Source: an uncultured Eubacteriales bacterium (GTDB taxonomy: Bacteria > Bacillota > Clostridia > Oscillospirales > CAG-272). Taken from it: a DNA stretch of 38,302 nt. Of this stretch, positions 17,180-24,803 are shown in pieces. Every line of letters begins with the position of its first letter. The first letter of the stretch is position 1. The notes beneath the pieces are model-generated. The model was not told the DNA's origin, did not search any database, and saw only the letters and a program-made list of their open reading frames with translations. The DNA lies in assembly GCA_905210485.1 (NCBI GenBank), contig CAJLXA010000014.1, positions 1 through 38,302 of the forward strand, given 5' to 3'. The translations under genes and the position numbers were made by a program.

Positions 17180-17209
17180 GTCATAACCGCGGAACACGCC
17201 GCATAGAAT
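17180..17209 (+). promoter_or_regulatory. Candidate sigma-E promoter for spoIVA
   Basis: CATAGAAT (17202-17209) differs by one base from the sigma-E -10 consensus CATACAAT. GTCATAA (17180-17186) lies 15 bp upstream, matching the ATA core of the sigma-E -35. spoIVA is a classic mother-cell gene, so this element fits its known control, but the call rests on short motifs. Confidence 0.5.
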
Positions 17210-17242
17210 GTAACAAAAAACTTCTGCGACCGGAGGAGAATC

Positions 17243-18724
17243 ATGGCAAGCGATAAAAACATCTATCGGGATATCGCCAAGCGTACAAACGGGGACATCT
17301 ATATCGGCGTCGTCGGACCGGTACGCACCGGCAAATCCACCTTTATCAAAAAATTCATGGAGGTCGCCGTTCTGCCCGCCATCCGCGACGAATATGACAG
17401 ACAGCGCGCCGTCGACGAAACGCCGCAGTCGGCCTCCGGAAAAACCGTCACCACCACCGAACCGAAGTTCGTACCGGACGAGGCCGTCACCGTTTCGCTT
17501 GACGGCAGTACCGTCATGCGCGTCCGCCTTGTCGATTGCGTGGGCTATATTGTCCCCGGCGCGCTCGGCACGACGGAAAACGACGCGCCGCGCATGGTAC
17601 ATACACCGTGGGCGGAGGAACCTCTTCCCTTTGCCGAAGCCGCCGAGATCGGCACGCGGAAAGTTATCCGCGAACACTCGACGATCGGTATTCTCGTCAC
17701 CACCGACGGCACCATCGGCGAAATTCCGCGTTCCGATTATGAAGAAGCGGAAGCCCGTGTGGCCGCCGAATTATCCGCGGCCGAAAAGCCGTATGCCATC
17801 ATTCTGAATTCCGCGCACCCGGAAAACGAAAGCGCCGTCAGTCTCGCCTATGAACTGGAGCATAAATACGGCGCGCCCGTCGCACTGGTCAATTGCACGG
17901 AACTGAATTCCGATGATATCGGCGAAATTTTCGGAATGCTTCTCCGCGAATTTCCGATCACCGAACTCCGCTTTGACCTGCCCGTCTGGACGCGAACGCT
18001 GGAAAAAGGTCACTGGCTACGGGAATCTCTGCTGAATTCGATCGGCGAGATCAGCGACAACATCCGTAAAATGGGAGATCTGCAAAATGCCCTTCTCCTG
18101 GCGGGCAGTAACGACTGCATCGAAAAATGGGAACTTTCCGAAGCCGCCGCAGACACCGGCATTGCCACCGTCAATGTCGTCCCGAAAGCCGATCTCTATT
18201 ATCGGATCATCAGCGAACTGACCGGCCTTGACGTAAAGGACGACGCGGCTCTTGTCTCGCTTCTTCTTTCCCTCTCGCGCACGAAGAAAGCCTATGACAA
18301 AATCTGCGACGCGCTGAACGACGCCGAAGAAAAGGGTTACGGTATCGTCATGCCGTCCCCCGGCGACCTTTCCCTCTCCGAACCGGAGATTGTCAAGCAG
18401 GCCGGCGGATACGGTGTGAAACTGCATGCGTCCGCAAAATCCATTCATATGATCCGCGCCAATATCGAAACCGAAATCAGTCCTATGGTCGGCAGCGAAC
18501 AGCAATCGGAAGAACTCGTGAAATACATGCTCTCCGAATTTGAAGAAAATCCCGATGAACTCTGGAATTCCAACATGTTCGGAAAGAGTCTGTACGAACT
18601 GGTGAACGAGGGACTGCATACAAAACTGGAACATATGCCGGAGGACGCGCGCCAACGTCTTTCCGAAACGCTCGAACGCATTATCAACGAAGGCTCGAAC
18701 GGCCTTATCTGCATACTGCTTTAA
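17243..18724 (+). CDS. spoIVA: Stage IV sporulation protein A
   Basis: The 493-residue protein matches SpoIVA of Bacillus (492 residues) end to end. SpoIVA is the ATP-hydrolysing cytoskeletal protein that polymerises on the forespore outer membrane and anchors the spore coat. Residues 1-~235 form the NTPase domain: Walker A GPVRTGKS at 25-32, the long MASDKNIYRDIAKRTNGDIYIG opening, and LVDCVGY as the Walker B region (~97-103). The middle and C-terminal domains follow, with the conserved end EGLHTKLxxMPEDARxxLxETLERIINEGSNGLICILL. The start ATG has GGAGGAG 6 nt upstream. It lies 77 bp after gpr with its own candidate sigma-E promoter and ends at a terminator. Confidence 0.97.
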   Translation: MASDKNIYRDIAKRTNGDIYIGVVGPVRTGKSTFIKKFMEVAVLPAIRDEYDRQRAVDETPQSASGKTVTTTEPKFVPDEAVTVSLDGSTVMRVRLVDCVGYIVPGALGTTENDAPRMVHTPWAEEPLPFAEAAEIGTRKVIREHSTIGILVTTDGTIGEIPRSDYEEAEARVAAELSAAEKPYAIILNSAHPENESAVSLAYELEHKYGAPVALVNCTELNSDDIGEIFGMLLREFPITELRFDLPVWTRTLEKGHWLRESLLNSIGEISDNIRKMGDLQNALLLAGSNDCIEKWELSEAAADTGIATVNVVPKADLYYRIISELTGLDVKDDAALVSLLLSLSRTKKAYDKICDALNDAEEKGYGIVMPSPGDLSLSEPEIVKQAGGYGVKLHASAKSIHMIRANIETEISPMVGSEQQSEELVKYMLSEFEENPDELWNSNMFGKSLYELVNEGLHTKLEHMPEDARQRLSETLERIINEGSNGLICILL

Positions 18725-18726
18725 AA

Positions 18727-18759
18727 AAATCGGGGTGTCTTCTTATGACACCCCGATTT
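18727..18759. terminator. Bidirectional terminator between spoIVA and the DUF1508 gene
   Basis: A perfect 13-bp stem (18727-18739 with 18747-18759) has a 7-nt loop, lying 2 bp after spoIVA and 1 bp after the convergent gene. The A-run at its left edge gives a good U-tract on the minus strand; the plus-strand tail is weaker. Confidence 0.85.
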
Positions 18760-18760
18760 C

Positions 18761-19519
18761 TCATATTGTCTCTTCCCGGAAGCGAAAATCCGCCTGTGAC
18801 GCCAGAATTCTTTTGGCACTGCCGATCCCCAGACGACAGCCGACGGCGGAACGGTAAGCGTGCGACGTAAGAAGTATGCTTCCGTCCTCTCCGTAAAGAT
18901 AGAACCGGTATAGCGTTTCTTCTTTTTTCACAACGAACCGCGGACAGCCGTCCCTCGCCGTTTCGGCGGCGCTCGCCGCGGACGAAAGGAATGACGCCGC
19001 GTCGGAATACGGCACCGATTCCGGCACCTCGCTTTCCGCAATGAAAAAGCCGTTTGCGGCGCATAGCCACAGGTAACGCTTTTTGCCTGTAATCCGTACT
19101 TTGAAACAGGCGCTCCGTTTTTTCTTCCGGCGGGTAGCCGCGTCTTCTTCATCGGTAAAAGCGCTTGCTTTTTCCGTGAATTCCCGTGCACCGTCCGGAA
19201 CAGGGGGCGCGTCGTCCGTTTCCCTGTCGGGCACCGTCTGCACCTCGTCGGACGGCGGTACCTCCTCCGGCGCCGTACCGGAATCATATTCCGGCGGAGC
19301 GTCCGGGTATCTGTCGTTTTCCCAATGAATATGTTCCGTGTGCTCCGGATAATCCGTATGAACGCCGTCGTCCGCATTTTCCGTATTGTCGCAAACGCCG
19401 CCGCAAAGACATTCTCCCGCACACATACAGCCCGTGCAACGCGTGACGGGCTCCGTATCGTCCTTTTCTTTCTGCTCCTTTGCCGCCCGTAAGAGGCGCC
19501 GTTTTAACCAAAAAAACAT
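18761..19519 (-). CDS. Cys-cluster protein with C-terminal DUF1508 (YegP/UPF0339)-like repeats
   Basis: The 252-residue protein has three parts. The N-terminus (1-43) is basic, then shows six cysteines in a row of CxxC/CxC spacings (C28, C31, C33, C37, C39, C43), possibly a metal-binding knuckle. Residues ~45-135 are acidic and proline-rich, probably disordered. The C-terminal part shows two tandem UPF0339/DUF1508-like units. The second (~194-240) is clear: YRFYLYGEDGSILLTSHAYRSAVGCRLGIGSAKR fits the YegP pattern. The first (~138-190) is diverged. DUF1508 units are small beta-rich domains of unknown function. The start is ATG 19519, after AGGAGA at 6 nt; an ATG at 19564 has no ribosome site. 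The ribosome site lies in a predicted stem. Confidence 0.75.
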   Translation of the reverse strand: MFFWLKRRLLRAAKEQKEKDDTEPVTRCTGCMCAGECLCGGVCDNTENADDGVHTDYPEHTEHIHWENDRYPDAPPEYDSGTAPEEVPPSDEVQTVPDRETDDAPPVPDGAREFTEKASAFTDEEDAATRRKKKRSACFKVRITGKKRYLWLCAANGFFIAESEVPESVPYSDAASFLSSAASAAETARDGCPRFVVKKEETLYRFYLYGEDGSILLTSHAYRSAVGCRLGIGSAKRILASQADFRFREETI

Positions 19520-19521
19520 AG

Positions 19522-19573
19522 CATCTCTCCTCAACCGTTCTGCTAACGGTATATGCAAAAGCAAGGAGAGATG
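19522..19573 (-). promoter_or_regulatory. Stem that buries the ribosome site of the DUF1508 gene
   Basis: Minus-strand RNA: CATCTCTCCT (19573-19564) pairs perfectly over 10 bp with AGGAGAGATG (19531-19522), which contains the Shine-Dalgarno of the gene starting at 19519. The enclosed loop holds a second hairpin ACCGTT/AACGGT (19550-19545 with 19539-19534). The element fills the intercistronic space after the kinase-like gene. It could act as an RNA switch or as an intercistronic processing or stability element. Confidence 0.5.
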
Positions 19574-19579
19574 TGTCGT

Positions 19580-20104
19580 TTATCCGTGTGATTTCAGGAT
19601 TTCCTGCAATTTCTCAATAAAAAGAGGCTCGGTTTCGGCAAGCGGTTTATCGTTCATAAAAATATAATCGTACCGATAATTTTCCACGCGATCGTCCGAA
19701 CGGTTTCCGTAACCGTTGCGCTGACGCGCCGCGAACCGTTCGCCGCCCCGGATCAGCAACGTAACGGCTTTGCCGTCCGTCGCCTTGACGAATTTATGTA
19801 TTTCTTCGCCTTCACGGATATGGACAAACAGAATATCGTTGTCGCTCGCAAGAAATTCATGATAGCGCTCGACGGTCCACCGCGTGGGATAATCGTTATA
19901 CCGCACGGTCAGTCTTTTGAGATCCGAAAGAAACCGGCGCGCACGGTCGTTTTTCTCGCCGCGCCAACCGCATACGGCCGCAATTTCCTTAATGGGCGTA
20001 ATGGAAGAAATATTGGCAACGCGGAAGTGCTTGGCCGCCATGGCGCAAAGGGTGTCCTTCCCGACGCCGCCCGCACCGTTGATCACAATGACGCATTTTT
20101 CCAT
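19580..20104 (-). CDS. P-loop (deoxy)nucleoside monophosphate kinase-like protein
   Basis: The 174-residue protein starts with a strand and Walker A loop NGAGGVGKDT (residues 9-18). A kinase-like DRARRFLSDLK segment follows (~53-63), then ILFVHIREGEEI (Walker B-like strand, ~90-101), and a basic RGGERFAARQRNGYGNRSDD lid-like region (~119-138). The GKDT variant is typical of dNMP kinases and dephospho-CoA-type kinases, including phage dNMP kinases. The substrate is not determined. GGAGGT lies a few bases before the ATG. It is probably co-transcribed with the downstream DUF1508 gene. Confidence 0.7.
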   Translation of the reverse strand: MEKCVIVINGAGGVGKDTLCAMAAKHFRVANISSITPIKEIAAVCGWRGEKNDRARRFLSDLKRLTVRYNDYPTRWTVERYHEFLASDNDILFVHIREGEEIHKFVKATDGKAVTLLIRGGERFAARQRNGYGNRSDDRVENYRYDYIFMNDKPLAETEPLFIEKLQEILKSHG

Positions 20105-20182
20105 ATAAGTACCTCCGAGTTGATTCCGGGATTATTATACACTGCGCGCCGCACTTTTGTCAAGAACGAAAAAACATACCCC

Positions 20183-20211
20183 TTTACAAACGCCGTACTA
20201 TCGTTTATAAT
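20183..20211 (+). promoter_or_regulatory. Sigma-A promoter for galM
   Basis: TTTACA (20183-20188), a 17-bp spacer and TATAAT (20206-20211). Initiation near 20218 gives a leader of about 30 nt with GAGGA before the ATG. Confidence 0.7.
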
Positions 20212-20246
20212 ATGCTTGAAAAACATTTCGGAAAAGAGGAATTCTC

Positions 20247-21257
20247 ATGAAAATCACACCTTTCGGTTGCCTTCCGTCGGGAGAAACCGTCTCCGCATAT
20301 ACTCTGGAAAACGGGCATATAGCCGTCACCGTTCTCGATTTCGGCGGCATTGTTCAGCGTTTCGTTGTGGACGGCACCGACATTGTTGCCGGATTTGATA
20401 CCCTGCAGGGCTACCTCGCCGACGACTCCTATCAGGGCGCCGTCATAGGCCGCTATGCCAACCGTATCCGCGGCGGCAGTTTCGTCATCGACGGAAAAAC
20501 CTGTTCCCTTTATAAGAACGAAAACGGAAAAACGCATCTTCACGGCGGCCGGATCGGATTCAGCCGCCGCATGTTCCGTGCCGAGCCGATCGGCGACACG
20601 GCGCTTAAACTTTCGCTTTTTGATGAAGACGGAAACGAAGGATATCCCGGCAATCTCCGTCTTACCGTTACCTACGCGCTTGACGGCGACGATTTTTCGA
20701 TCCACTATCTGGCGGTTTCGGATAAAAACACCGTCCTGAACCTGACGAACCATTCTTATTTCAACCTGAACGGCTATCAGAACAGCGACATTCTTTCCCA
20801 TACCGTCACCATTGACGCCAACGCCGTCACCGAAGTGGACGACGATCTTCTCCCCACCGGGCGCAATATTCCCGTCGAAAATACCGTATTCGATTTGAGA
20901 ACGCCCACGCTTCTCGGTTCGCGCGTCGGCAAAGACTTCGGCGGTTATGACCACAACTTCATTCTGAACCGTAAAAAGGAAAAGGTCTTCGGCGACAAAA
21001 CGCTGTTTTTTGCCGCGCGCGTCACGGCCGATCGCCTTGCGATGGAGGTCTATACCGATCAGCCGGACTGCCAGCTTTATATCGGCAACGCATTGACGGG
21101 CGAACCGCCCATGAAAGGCGGCGCGCGTAAAGAGCCGCACCGTACTTTCTGCCTTGAAACGCAGATAGCCCCCGACGGTCCGCATTTCGGGCGCGGTTTT
21201 CTTTCCGCAAACGAAACGTATGACACCACGACCGTTTTCCGCGTAACAAAGAAGTAA
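20247..21257 (+). CDS. galM: Aldose 1-epimerase (mutarotase)
   Basis: The 336-residue cytoplasmic enzyme interconverts alpha and beta anomers of aldoses such as galactose and glucose. Seen motifs: GAVIGRYANRI (~69-79) with the substrate-binding Arg; NGKTHLHGG (~92-100); NLTNHSYFNL (~165-174) with the catalytic His; DLLPTGRNIPVENT; GGYDHNF (~231-237); and the general-base region FCLETQIAPDGPH (~306-318) with Glu. Length and motif order are those of typical GalM. AGAGGA precedes the ATG. It has its own promoter and a very strong terminator. No other Leloir-pathway genes adjoin it. Confidence 0.96.
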   Translation: MKITPFGCLPSGETVSAYTLENGHIAVTVLDFGGIVQRFVVDGTDIVAGFDTLQGYLADDSYQGAVIGRYANRIRGGSFVIDGKTCSLYKNENGKTHLHGGRIGFSRRMFRAEPIGDTALKLSLFDEDGNEGYPGNLRLTVTYALDGDDFSIHYLAVSDKNTVLNLTNHSYFNLNGYQNSDILSHTVTIDANAVTEVDDDLLPTGRNIPVENTVFDLRTPTLLGSRVGKDFGGYDHNFILNRKKEKVFGDKTLFFAARVTADRLAMEVYTDQPDCQLYIGNALTGEPPMKGGARKEPHRTFCLETQIAPDGPHFGRGFLSANETYDTTTVFRVTKK

Positions 21258-21267
21258 TGACGTAAAA

Positions 21268-21310
21268 CCGCGCCGCCGTGACGTCACGGCGGCGCGGCTC
21301 TTTTGTTTCC
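21268..21310 (+). terminator. Intrinsic terminator of galM
   Basis: A 30-bp perfect palindrome (21268-21297), nearly all GC, is followed by CTCTTTTGTTT. It lies 10 bp after the galM stop and isolates galM from the tRNA promoter. Confidence 0.9.
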
Positions 21311-21418
21311 CGGAATACATGTTTGCCGGCGATACGCACAACGGCAGACGTTTCCCGCTCTGTTCGGAAATGTTTCTGAAATTTCTTTCTGTTTTCCCCT
21401 TTATTTTCAAAAAAGGTA

Positions 21419-21447
21419 TTGACAAAAGTTCCGTCCTTTGCTATAAT
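21419..21447 (+). promoter_or_regulatory. Perfect sigma-A promoter for the tRNA operon
   Basis: TTGACA (21419-21424), a 17-bp spacer and TATAAT (21442-21447). The predicted start near 21454 leaves about 27 nt before the first tRNA. Confidence 0.9.
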
Positions 21448-21480
21448 ATCGTTGTTTTCGGGGTTTCCCCTCTGCGACAT

Positions 21481-21557
21481 GTACCCGTAGCTCAGTAGGA
21501 TAGAGCAACTGCCTTCTAAGCAGTAGGTCGAGGGTTCGAATCCCCCCGGGTACGCCA
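21481..21557 (+). tRNA. tRNA-Arg (anticodon TCT)
   Basis: The full cloverleaf is readable: acceptor GTACCCG/CGGGTAC, D-stem GCTC/GAGC, anticodon stem ACTGC/GCAGT with loop CTTCTAA (anticodon TCT at 21515-21517), T-stem GAGGG/CCCCC with loop TTCGAAT (one non-canonical pair), discriminator G and encoded CCA. It reads AGA codons. Confidence 0.97.
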
Positions 21558-21562
21558 TTTAT

Positions 21563-21640
21563 GGTGGATGTAGCTCAGTTGGTTAGAGCGCCAGGTTGTG
21601 GCCCTGGAGGTCGTGGGTTCGACCCCCATCATTCACCCCA
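21563..21640 (+). tRNA. tRNA-His (anticodon GTG)
   Basis: Cloverleaf with acceptor GTGGATG/CATTCAC, the tRNA-His hallmark extra G(-1) at 21563 facing C73, anticodon stem CCAGG/CCTGG with loop TTGTGGC (anticodon GTG), T-loop TTCGACC and encoded CCA. It lies 5 bp after tRNA-Arg in the same transcript. Confidence 0.97.
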
Positions 21641-21644
21641 GTTT

Positions 21645-21674
21645 AAAGCACCGCTTTTGGCGGTGCTTTTCTTT
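21645..21674 (+). terminator. Intrinsic terminator of the tRNA operon
   Basis: A 10-bp stem AAAGCACCGC/GCGGTGCTTT (21645-21654 with 21660-21669) is followed by a T-rich tract, 4 bp after tRNA-His. Confidence 0.9.
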
Positions 21675-21680
21675 TGTTCC

Positions 21681-21939
21681 CGTGCCCGGTCATAGGGTCT
21701 TGCACGATTTTCGCCGCGGCAGAGGGCGGTCGGGCATAACCCGACCGTTTCCCATGCCGGCAACCGTTCCGTCATACAAAAACGATTCCCCTGCCAGCCG
21801 AAAATAACTTTCCTGCTATGCCGTACAGAACGAATTTTTCTCCCGCCAATCCCGCTGATAACGTGGTAAAATGTCAATAAAAGTTGTCATTATATGTTTT
21901 TCAATGCGTCATAATTGACGCCGATTGCAATAAAAAAAG
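21681..21939. other. Intergenic stretch without a gene
   Basis: No credible coding region. It contains an 8-bp GC hairpin CGGTCGGG/CCCGACCG (21727-21734 with 21740-21747) followed by TTTCCC, possibly a back-up terminator for the tRNA operon. A GCGTCA/TGACGC hairpin lies at 21906-21921. The rest shows no recognisable signal. Confidence 0.5.
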
Positions 21940-21965
21940 GCGGGTACAGCCGTGGCTGTACCCGC
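21940..21965 (-). terminator. Intrinsic terminator of the SPFH gene
   Basis: A 12-bp stem GCGGGTACAGCC/GGCTGTACCCGC (21940-21951 with 21954-21965) has A's on its left that make seven U's on the minus strand. It starts 14 bp after the SPFH stop. Confidence 0.85.
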
Positions 21966-21979
21966 TCTTTTTCCGACCT

Positions 21980-22951
21980 TTATTCCTTTTCAATCGGCGT
22001 TTTTGCCACATCCGTAAGAGATGTTACAAGACCTGCCGCTCCCTGAATATCGGAGGGAATAATGATTTTTGTCGCCTTGCCGTCCGCCGCTTTGGCGAAA
22101 GCCTCCAGACTCTTGATACGGAGAACGCTTTCCGTCGGCGCCGCCTCATTCAGCATCTTCAGACCGGCGGCCGTCGCTTCCTGAACTTTGACGATAGCCT
22201 CCGCTTCGCCTTCCGCCTCACGGATCTTGGATTCCCGAATGGCCTCCGCATGAAGGATCGCCGCTTGTTTCTGCGCCTCAGCCTCCAGAATCATGGACTG
22301 TTTGCGGCCCTCTGCCACAAGGATCGTACTGTTTTTCTCGCCCTCGGCGCGCAGAATGGATTCACGCCGCTCGCGTTCCGCTTTCATTTGCTTTTCCATT
22401 GCGTCCTGAATTTCTTTCGGCGGAATAATATTTTTCAGTTCGACGCGCGTCACCTTGATGCCCCACGGGTCGGTCGCTTCATCAAGAATCGCGCGCATAC
22501 GCGTGTTGATCACGTCACGCGACGTCAGCGTGTTGTCCAGATCCAATTCGCCGATAATATTCCGCAAAGTCGTCGCCGTCAGGTTTTCAATGGCGAACAT
22601 CGGATTGGCCACGCCGTAAGCATACAGTTTACAGTCGGTGATCTGGTAAAACACGACCGTATCAATTTGCATACGTACGTTATCTTTCGTGATTACCGAT
22701 TGCGGTTGAAAATCGGCCACCTGTTCCATCAAAGGCACGCGGCGCGCAATTTTCTGGAAAAACGGTACTTTGATATGAAGTCCCGTCCGCCATGTTTCGC
22801 TGTATTTGCCGAGCCATTCAATGACAAAAGCGTTTGCCTGCGGCACAATATGAACGCATGTCAGAGCGAACACGACAAGCAGAACCGCCAACGCGATAAT
22901 GACGATGATTCCCGCGGTGTTCATGGAAAAAAGAATTGTTTTCATATCCAT
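21980..22951 (-). CDS. SPFH/Band 7 domain membrane protein (QmcA/paraslipin type)
   Basis: The 323-residue protein has one N-terminal membrane helix (about 11-33) and an SPFH domain (~35-190): IVPQANAFVIEWLGKYSETWRTGLHIKVPFF, then VITKDNVRMQIDTVVFYQI, and DPWGIKVTRVELKNIIPP at the end of the domain. A long Ala/Glu/Lys-rich coiled coil follows (~195-270: EKQMKAERERRESILRAEGEK... repeats). Such proteins oligomerise into membrane microdomain scaffolds. The partner in this family is NfeD, encoded 194 bp upstream. AAGGAG precedes the ATG at 22951. Confidence 0.93.
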   Translation of the reverse strand: MDMKTILFSMNTAGIIVIIALAVLLVVFALTCVHIVPQANAFVIEWLGKYSETWRTGLHIKVPFFQKIARRVPLMEQVADFQPQSVITKDNVRMQIDTVVFYQITDCKLYAYGVANPMFAIENLTATTLRNIIGELDLDNTLTSRDVINTRMRAILDEATDPWGIKVTRVELKNIIPPKEIQDAMEKQMKAERERRESILRAEGEKNSTILVAEGRKQSMILEAEAQKQAAILHAEAIRESKIREAEGEAEAIVKVQEATAAGLKMLNEAAPTESVLRIKSLEAFAKAADGKATKIIIPSDIQGAAGLVTSLTDVAKTPIEKE

Positions 22952-23145
22952 TGTTCTCCTTTTTATAAATTATAGAATAATGATTTCTTAAACAGAAATA
23001 TCCCTGGTTGATTCGCCAACATGATTCCGCCGTTTATGTGCGAAAAATGATGCACCGTGTGCGAAAATCCGGCAACAGAAGGTCGGCGTTTTTCATTATC
23101 ATCATACGGCAGATCATCTCCGATTCATACTTACAGCCGGAAAAA
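22952..23145. other. 194-bp spacer between nfeD and the SPFH gene
   Basis: Minus-strand TATAAT lies at 22974-22969, 18 bp before the SPFH start codon, but it has only a poor -35 (TTCTGT). A hairpin CGGAAAAA/TTTTTCCG overlaps the nfeD stop region. No coding potential is seen. Confidence 0.4.
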
Positions 23146-23589
23146 TTATTTTTCCGCTTCCGATACGATCAGTTTCACGCCTTCCACGGCACGGATAAGC
23201 ACCACGTCGCCGACAACGAACTGCTTTTCTTCGTTCATGGAGCGCGCCGCCCAATACATACCGTTGATTTTCACCTGTCCGCAACCGCCGAGGTTGTCAA
23301 TCGGTTCGGTAACGATTCCCTTTTCTCCGATGATGGCGTCTATGTTGGTTTTAAATTCTTTTTTCTTTCCGAACACCTTGTCAAGAAGAGGGCGCATACC
23401 GAAAAGGCAGGCGACCGCCACAACGAAAAACACGGCGATCTGTGCCGGAATCGGTATGCGGAAAGCGGCCAGTATCAAGGCGATAAGCGCCGCCGGCGCA
23501 AACCAGATGGAGACCATCCCCGGAACCAGTATCTCCACGATAATGGCAATGAAAAAGACGGCAATCCAAATATAAATCATAAGTTCCAT
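23146..23589 (-). CDS. NfeD family protein
   Basis: The 147-residue protein has three membrane helices (about 3-22, 28-45, 48-68) and a C-terminal OB-fold domain (~80-147: GEKGIVTEPIDNLGGCGQVKINGMYWAARS...GDVVLIRAVEGVKLIV), the standard short NfeD layout. NfeD proteins pair with SPFH proteins such as the one encoded next. They are thought to assist membrane microdomain organisation or quality control. This short form lacks the serine-protease domain found in long NfeD proteins. AAAGGA lies 7 nt before the ATG. Confidence 0.92.
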   Translation of the reverse strand: MELMIYIWIAVFFIAIIVEILVPGMVSIWFAPAALIALILAAFRIPIPAQIAVFFVVAVACLFGMRPLLDKVFGKKKEFKTNIDAIIGEKGIVTEPIDNLGGCGQVKINGMYWAARSMNEEKQFVVGDVVLIRAVEGVKLIVSEAEK

Positions 23590-23640
23590 AAAAAATCCTT
23601 TCCCAATTGAATCGGCAATGTATTTTGTCTGTGTCGTATG

Positions 23641-24291
23641 TCAACGCATACGAAAATGATACGATAACGCAGAGATTTTATACAGGTCGCCTTCCCGTAT
23701 CACGCTGACATACATTTCCCGCATGTCGTTTCCCACAATGTCGCGGCGAAGCGTCCCGTCGTTGTCTTTGATTTTATAAGTGACCGCGAAAGAAGCTGTG
23801 CCGTTTTCCTCGGAATACGCGCGTAACGCGATCGTTGTTTCATAGATCTTCTGTTCGGTGAACGGTTTCTGACTTCCGTTTCTCCGCAGATAATCCGCCG
23901 TAAAAAGCGCGTTATAGGCCGCGTCGTCTCCGCATAAAGAGGCGGTCAAAAGATCGGATACAACTGCCACAGGCGGTATTTCGGTCACGGTATCTTCGCC
24001 GAATTCGCATGTCATAACGCCGTCCGTATACAGAACGCGCCTGTCATATTCCGTCATGTATACCGTATCGTCCGCCGCTTTTACCGAAAAATCCGGCGTA
24101 CGGAATTCGGAAATGTGCGCTCTGTAATAGGCCTCTGTTTTCTCTTTTTCCGTTGACTTCAGATCGTCTTTCGGAAAAAAGATGATAAGCATAACGGCAG
24201 ACAGAAGAAAAACCGTCAAAAATGTAAATAAAAGTATACGTTTGTTTTTCCTTGCCGCCATGGCTCCGGAGTCGTTTATGTTATCTTCCAT
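23641..24291 (-). CDS. Hypothetical membrane-anchored protein
   Basis: I do not recognise this 216-residue protein. A short basic N-terminus with RKNKR precedes a single membrane helix (about 19-39). The rest is extracytoplasmic. Residues ~45-90 are charged. The C-terminal ~100 residues (DLLTASLCGDDAAYNALFTADYL...YVSVIREGDLYKISALSYHFR) look like an alpha+beta fold with a final two-strand tail, reminiscent of NTF2-like domains in clostridial surface proteins. GGAGG lies 6 nt before the ATG. It sits 51 bp upstream of nfeD on the same strand and may be co-transcribed with it. Confidence 0.65.
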   Translation of the reverse strand: MEDNINDSGAMAARKNKRILLFTFLTVFLLSAVMLIIFFPKDDLKSTEKEKTEAYYRAHISEFRTPDFSVKAADDTVYMTEYDRRVLYTDGVMTCEFGEDTVTEIPPVAVVSDLLTASLCGDDAAYNALFTADYLRRNGSQKPFTEQKIYETTIALRAYSEENGTASFAVTYKIKDNDGTLRRDIVGNDMREMYVSVIREGDLYKISALSYHFRMR

Positions 24292-24409
24292 AGCCTCCTC
24301 CTTTCGGTTTCGGTGATTTCAGTATAGCATAAAGCAGGAAAAAAAACAAGAGTTTAACGGAAAAAGCAAAGGAAATGACACAAAAATTTCACATTACATA
24401 ATTTTTTCC

Positions 24410-24438
24410 TTGACAAACGATCGAATATGGTGTAAAAT
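24410..24438 (+). promoter_or_regulatory. Sigma-A promoter for the acyl carrier protein gene
   Basis: TTGACA (24410-24415), a 17-bp spacer and TAAAAT (24433-24438). Initiation near 24445 gives a leader of about 70 nt. Confidence 0.8.
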
Positions 24439-24516
24439 AAAGAAAGTCGTGAATGTCCGCCTCTCCGAAACGGTACCCGACATTCCGAATTCCCTTTCTA
24501 CTTTTGGAGGAAAATT

Positions 24517-24744
24517 ATGTTTGAAACTTTTAAGGCGCTCCTTGTGGAAGACCTGCGCATCAATGAAGCTGACGTAAAACCGGAAGCCCAGCTTGCGAAC
24601 GATCTCGGCATCAATTCGCTTGAACTTGCCGACCTCATTCTTCTCTGCGAGGAAAAATTCGGCGTTACGATCGACGATGACGATCTTCGTAAATTCGTAA
24701 CCGTTGCCGATGTTGTTAAGTATCTTGAGGAACACGCCGCATAA
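24517..24744 (+). CDS. Acyl carrier protein
   Basis: The 75-residue four-helix carrier has the phosphopantetheine site in DLGINSLELADL (Ser34). It shuttles acyl groups bound to 4'-phosphopantetheine. The usual DSL triplet is NSL here, so the Asp just before the modified Ser is Asn, a variation seen in accessory ACPs. That leaves open whether it is the fatty-acid AcpP or a dedicated carrier. No fatty-acid synthesis genes adjoin it. It is monocistronic, with a strong promoter, TGGAGGA 8 nt before the ATG, and a terminator 11 bp after the stop. Confidence 0.93.
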   Translation: MFETFKALLVEDLRINEADVKPEAQLANDLGINSLELADLILLCEEKFGVTIDDDDLRKFVTVADVVKYLEEHAA

Positions 24745-24755
24745 TCACCATGCGC

Positions 24756-24793
24756 AAAAAGAGAGCGACTGCCGTTGCAGTCGCTCTCTTTTT
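24756..24793. terminator. Bidirectional intrinsic terminator
   Basis: A 17-bp perfect stem (24756-24772 with 24777-24793) with a CGTT loop, A-run on the left and T-run on the right. It ends the acyl carrier protein gene (plus) and the convergent Smr-like gene (minus, stop at 24804). Confidence 0.92.
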
Positions 24794-24803
24794 GTCCTTA
24801 TTC

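Noticed and set aside
20205..21425. A 406-codon minus-strand frame opposite galM
   Set aside because: It is antisense to a well-supported galM, runs through its terminator, and has no ribosome site or motif.
21884..22975. A 363-codon plus-strand frame opposite the SPFH gene
   Set aside because: It is the complement of a coiled-coil-coding gene and starts inside an intergenic terminator region.
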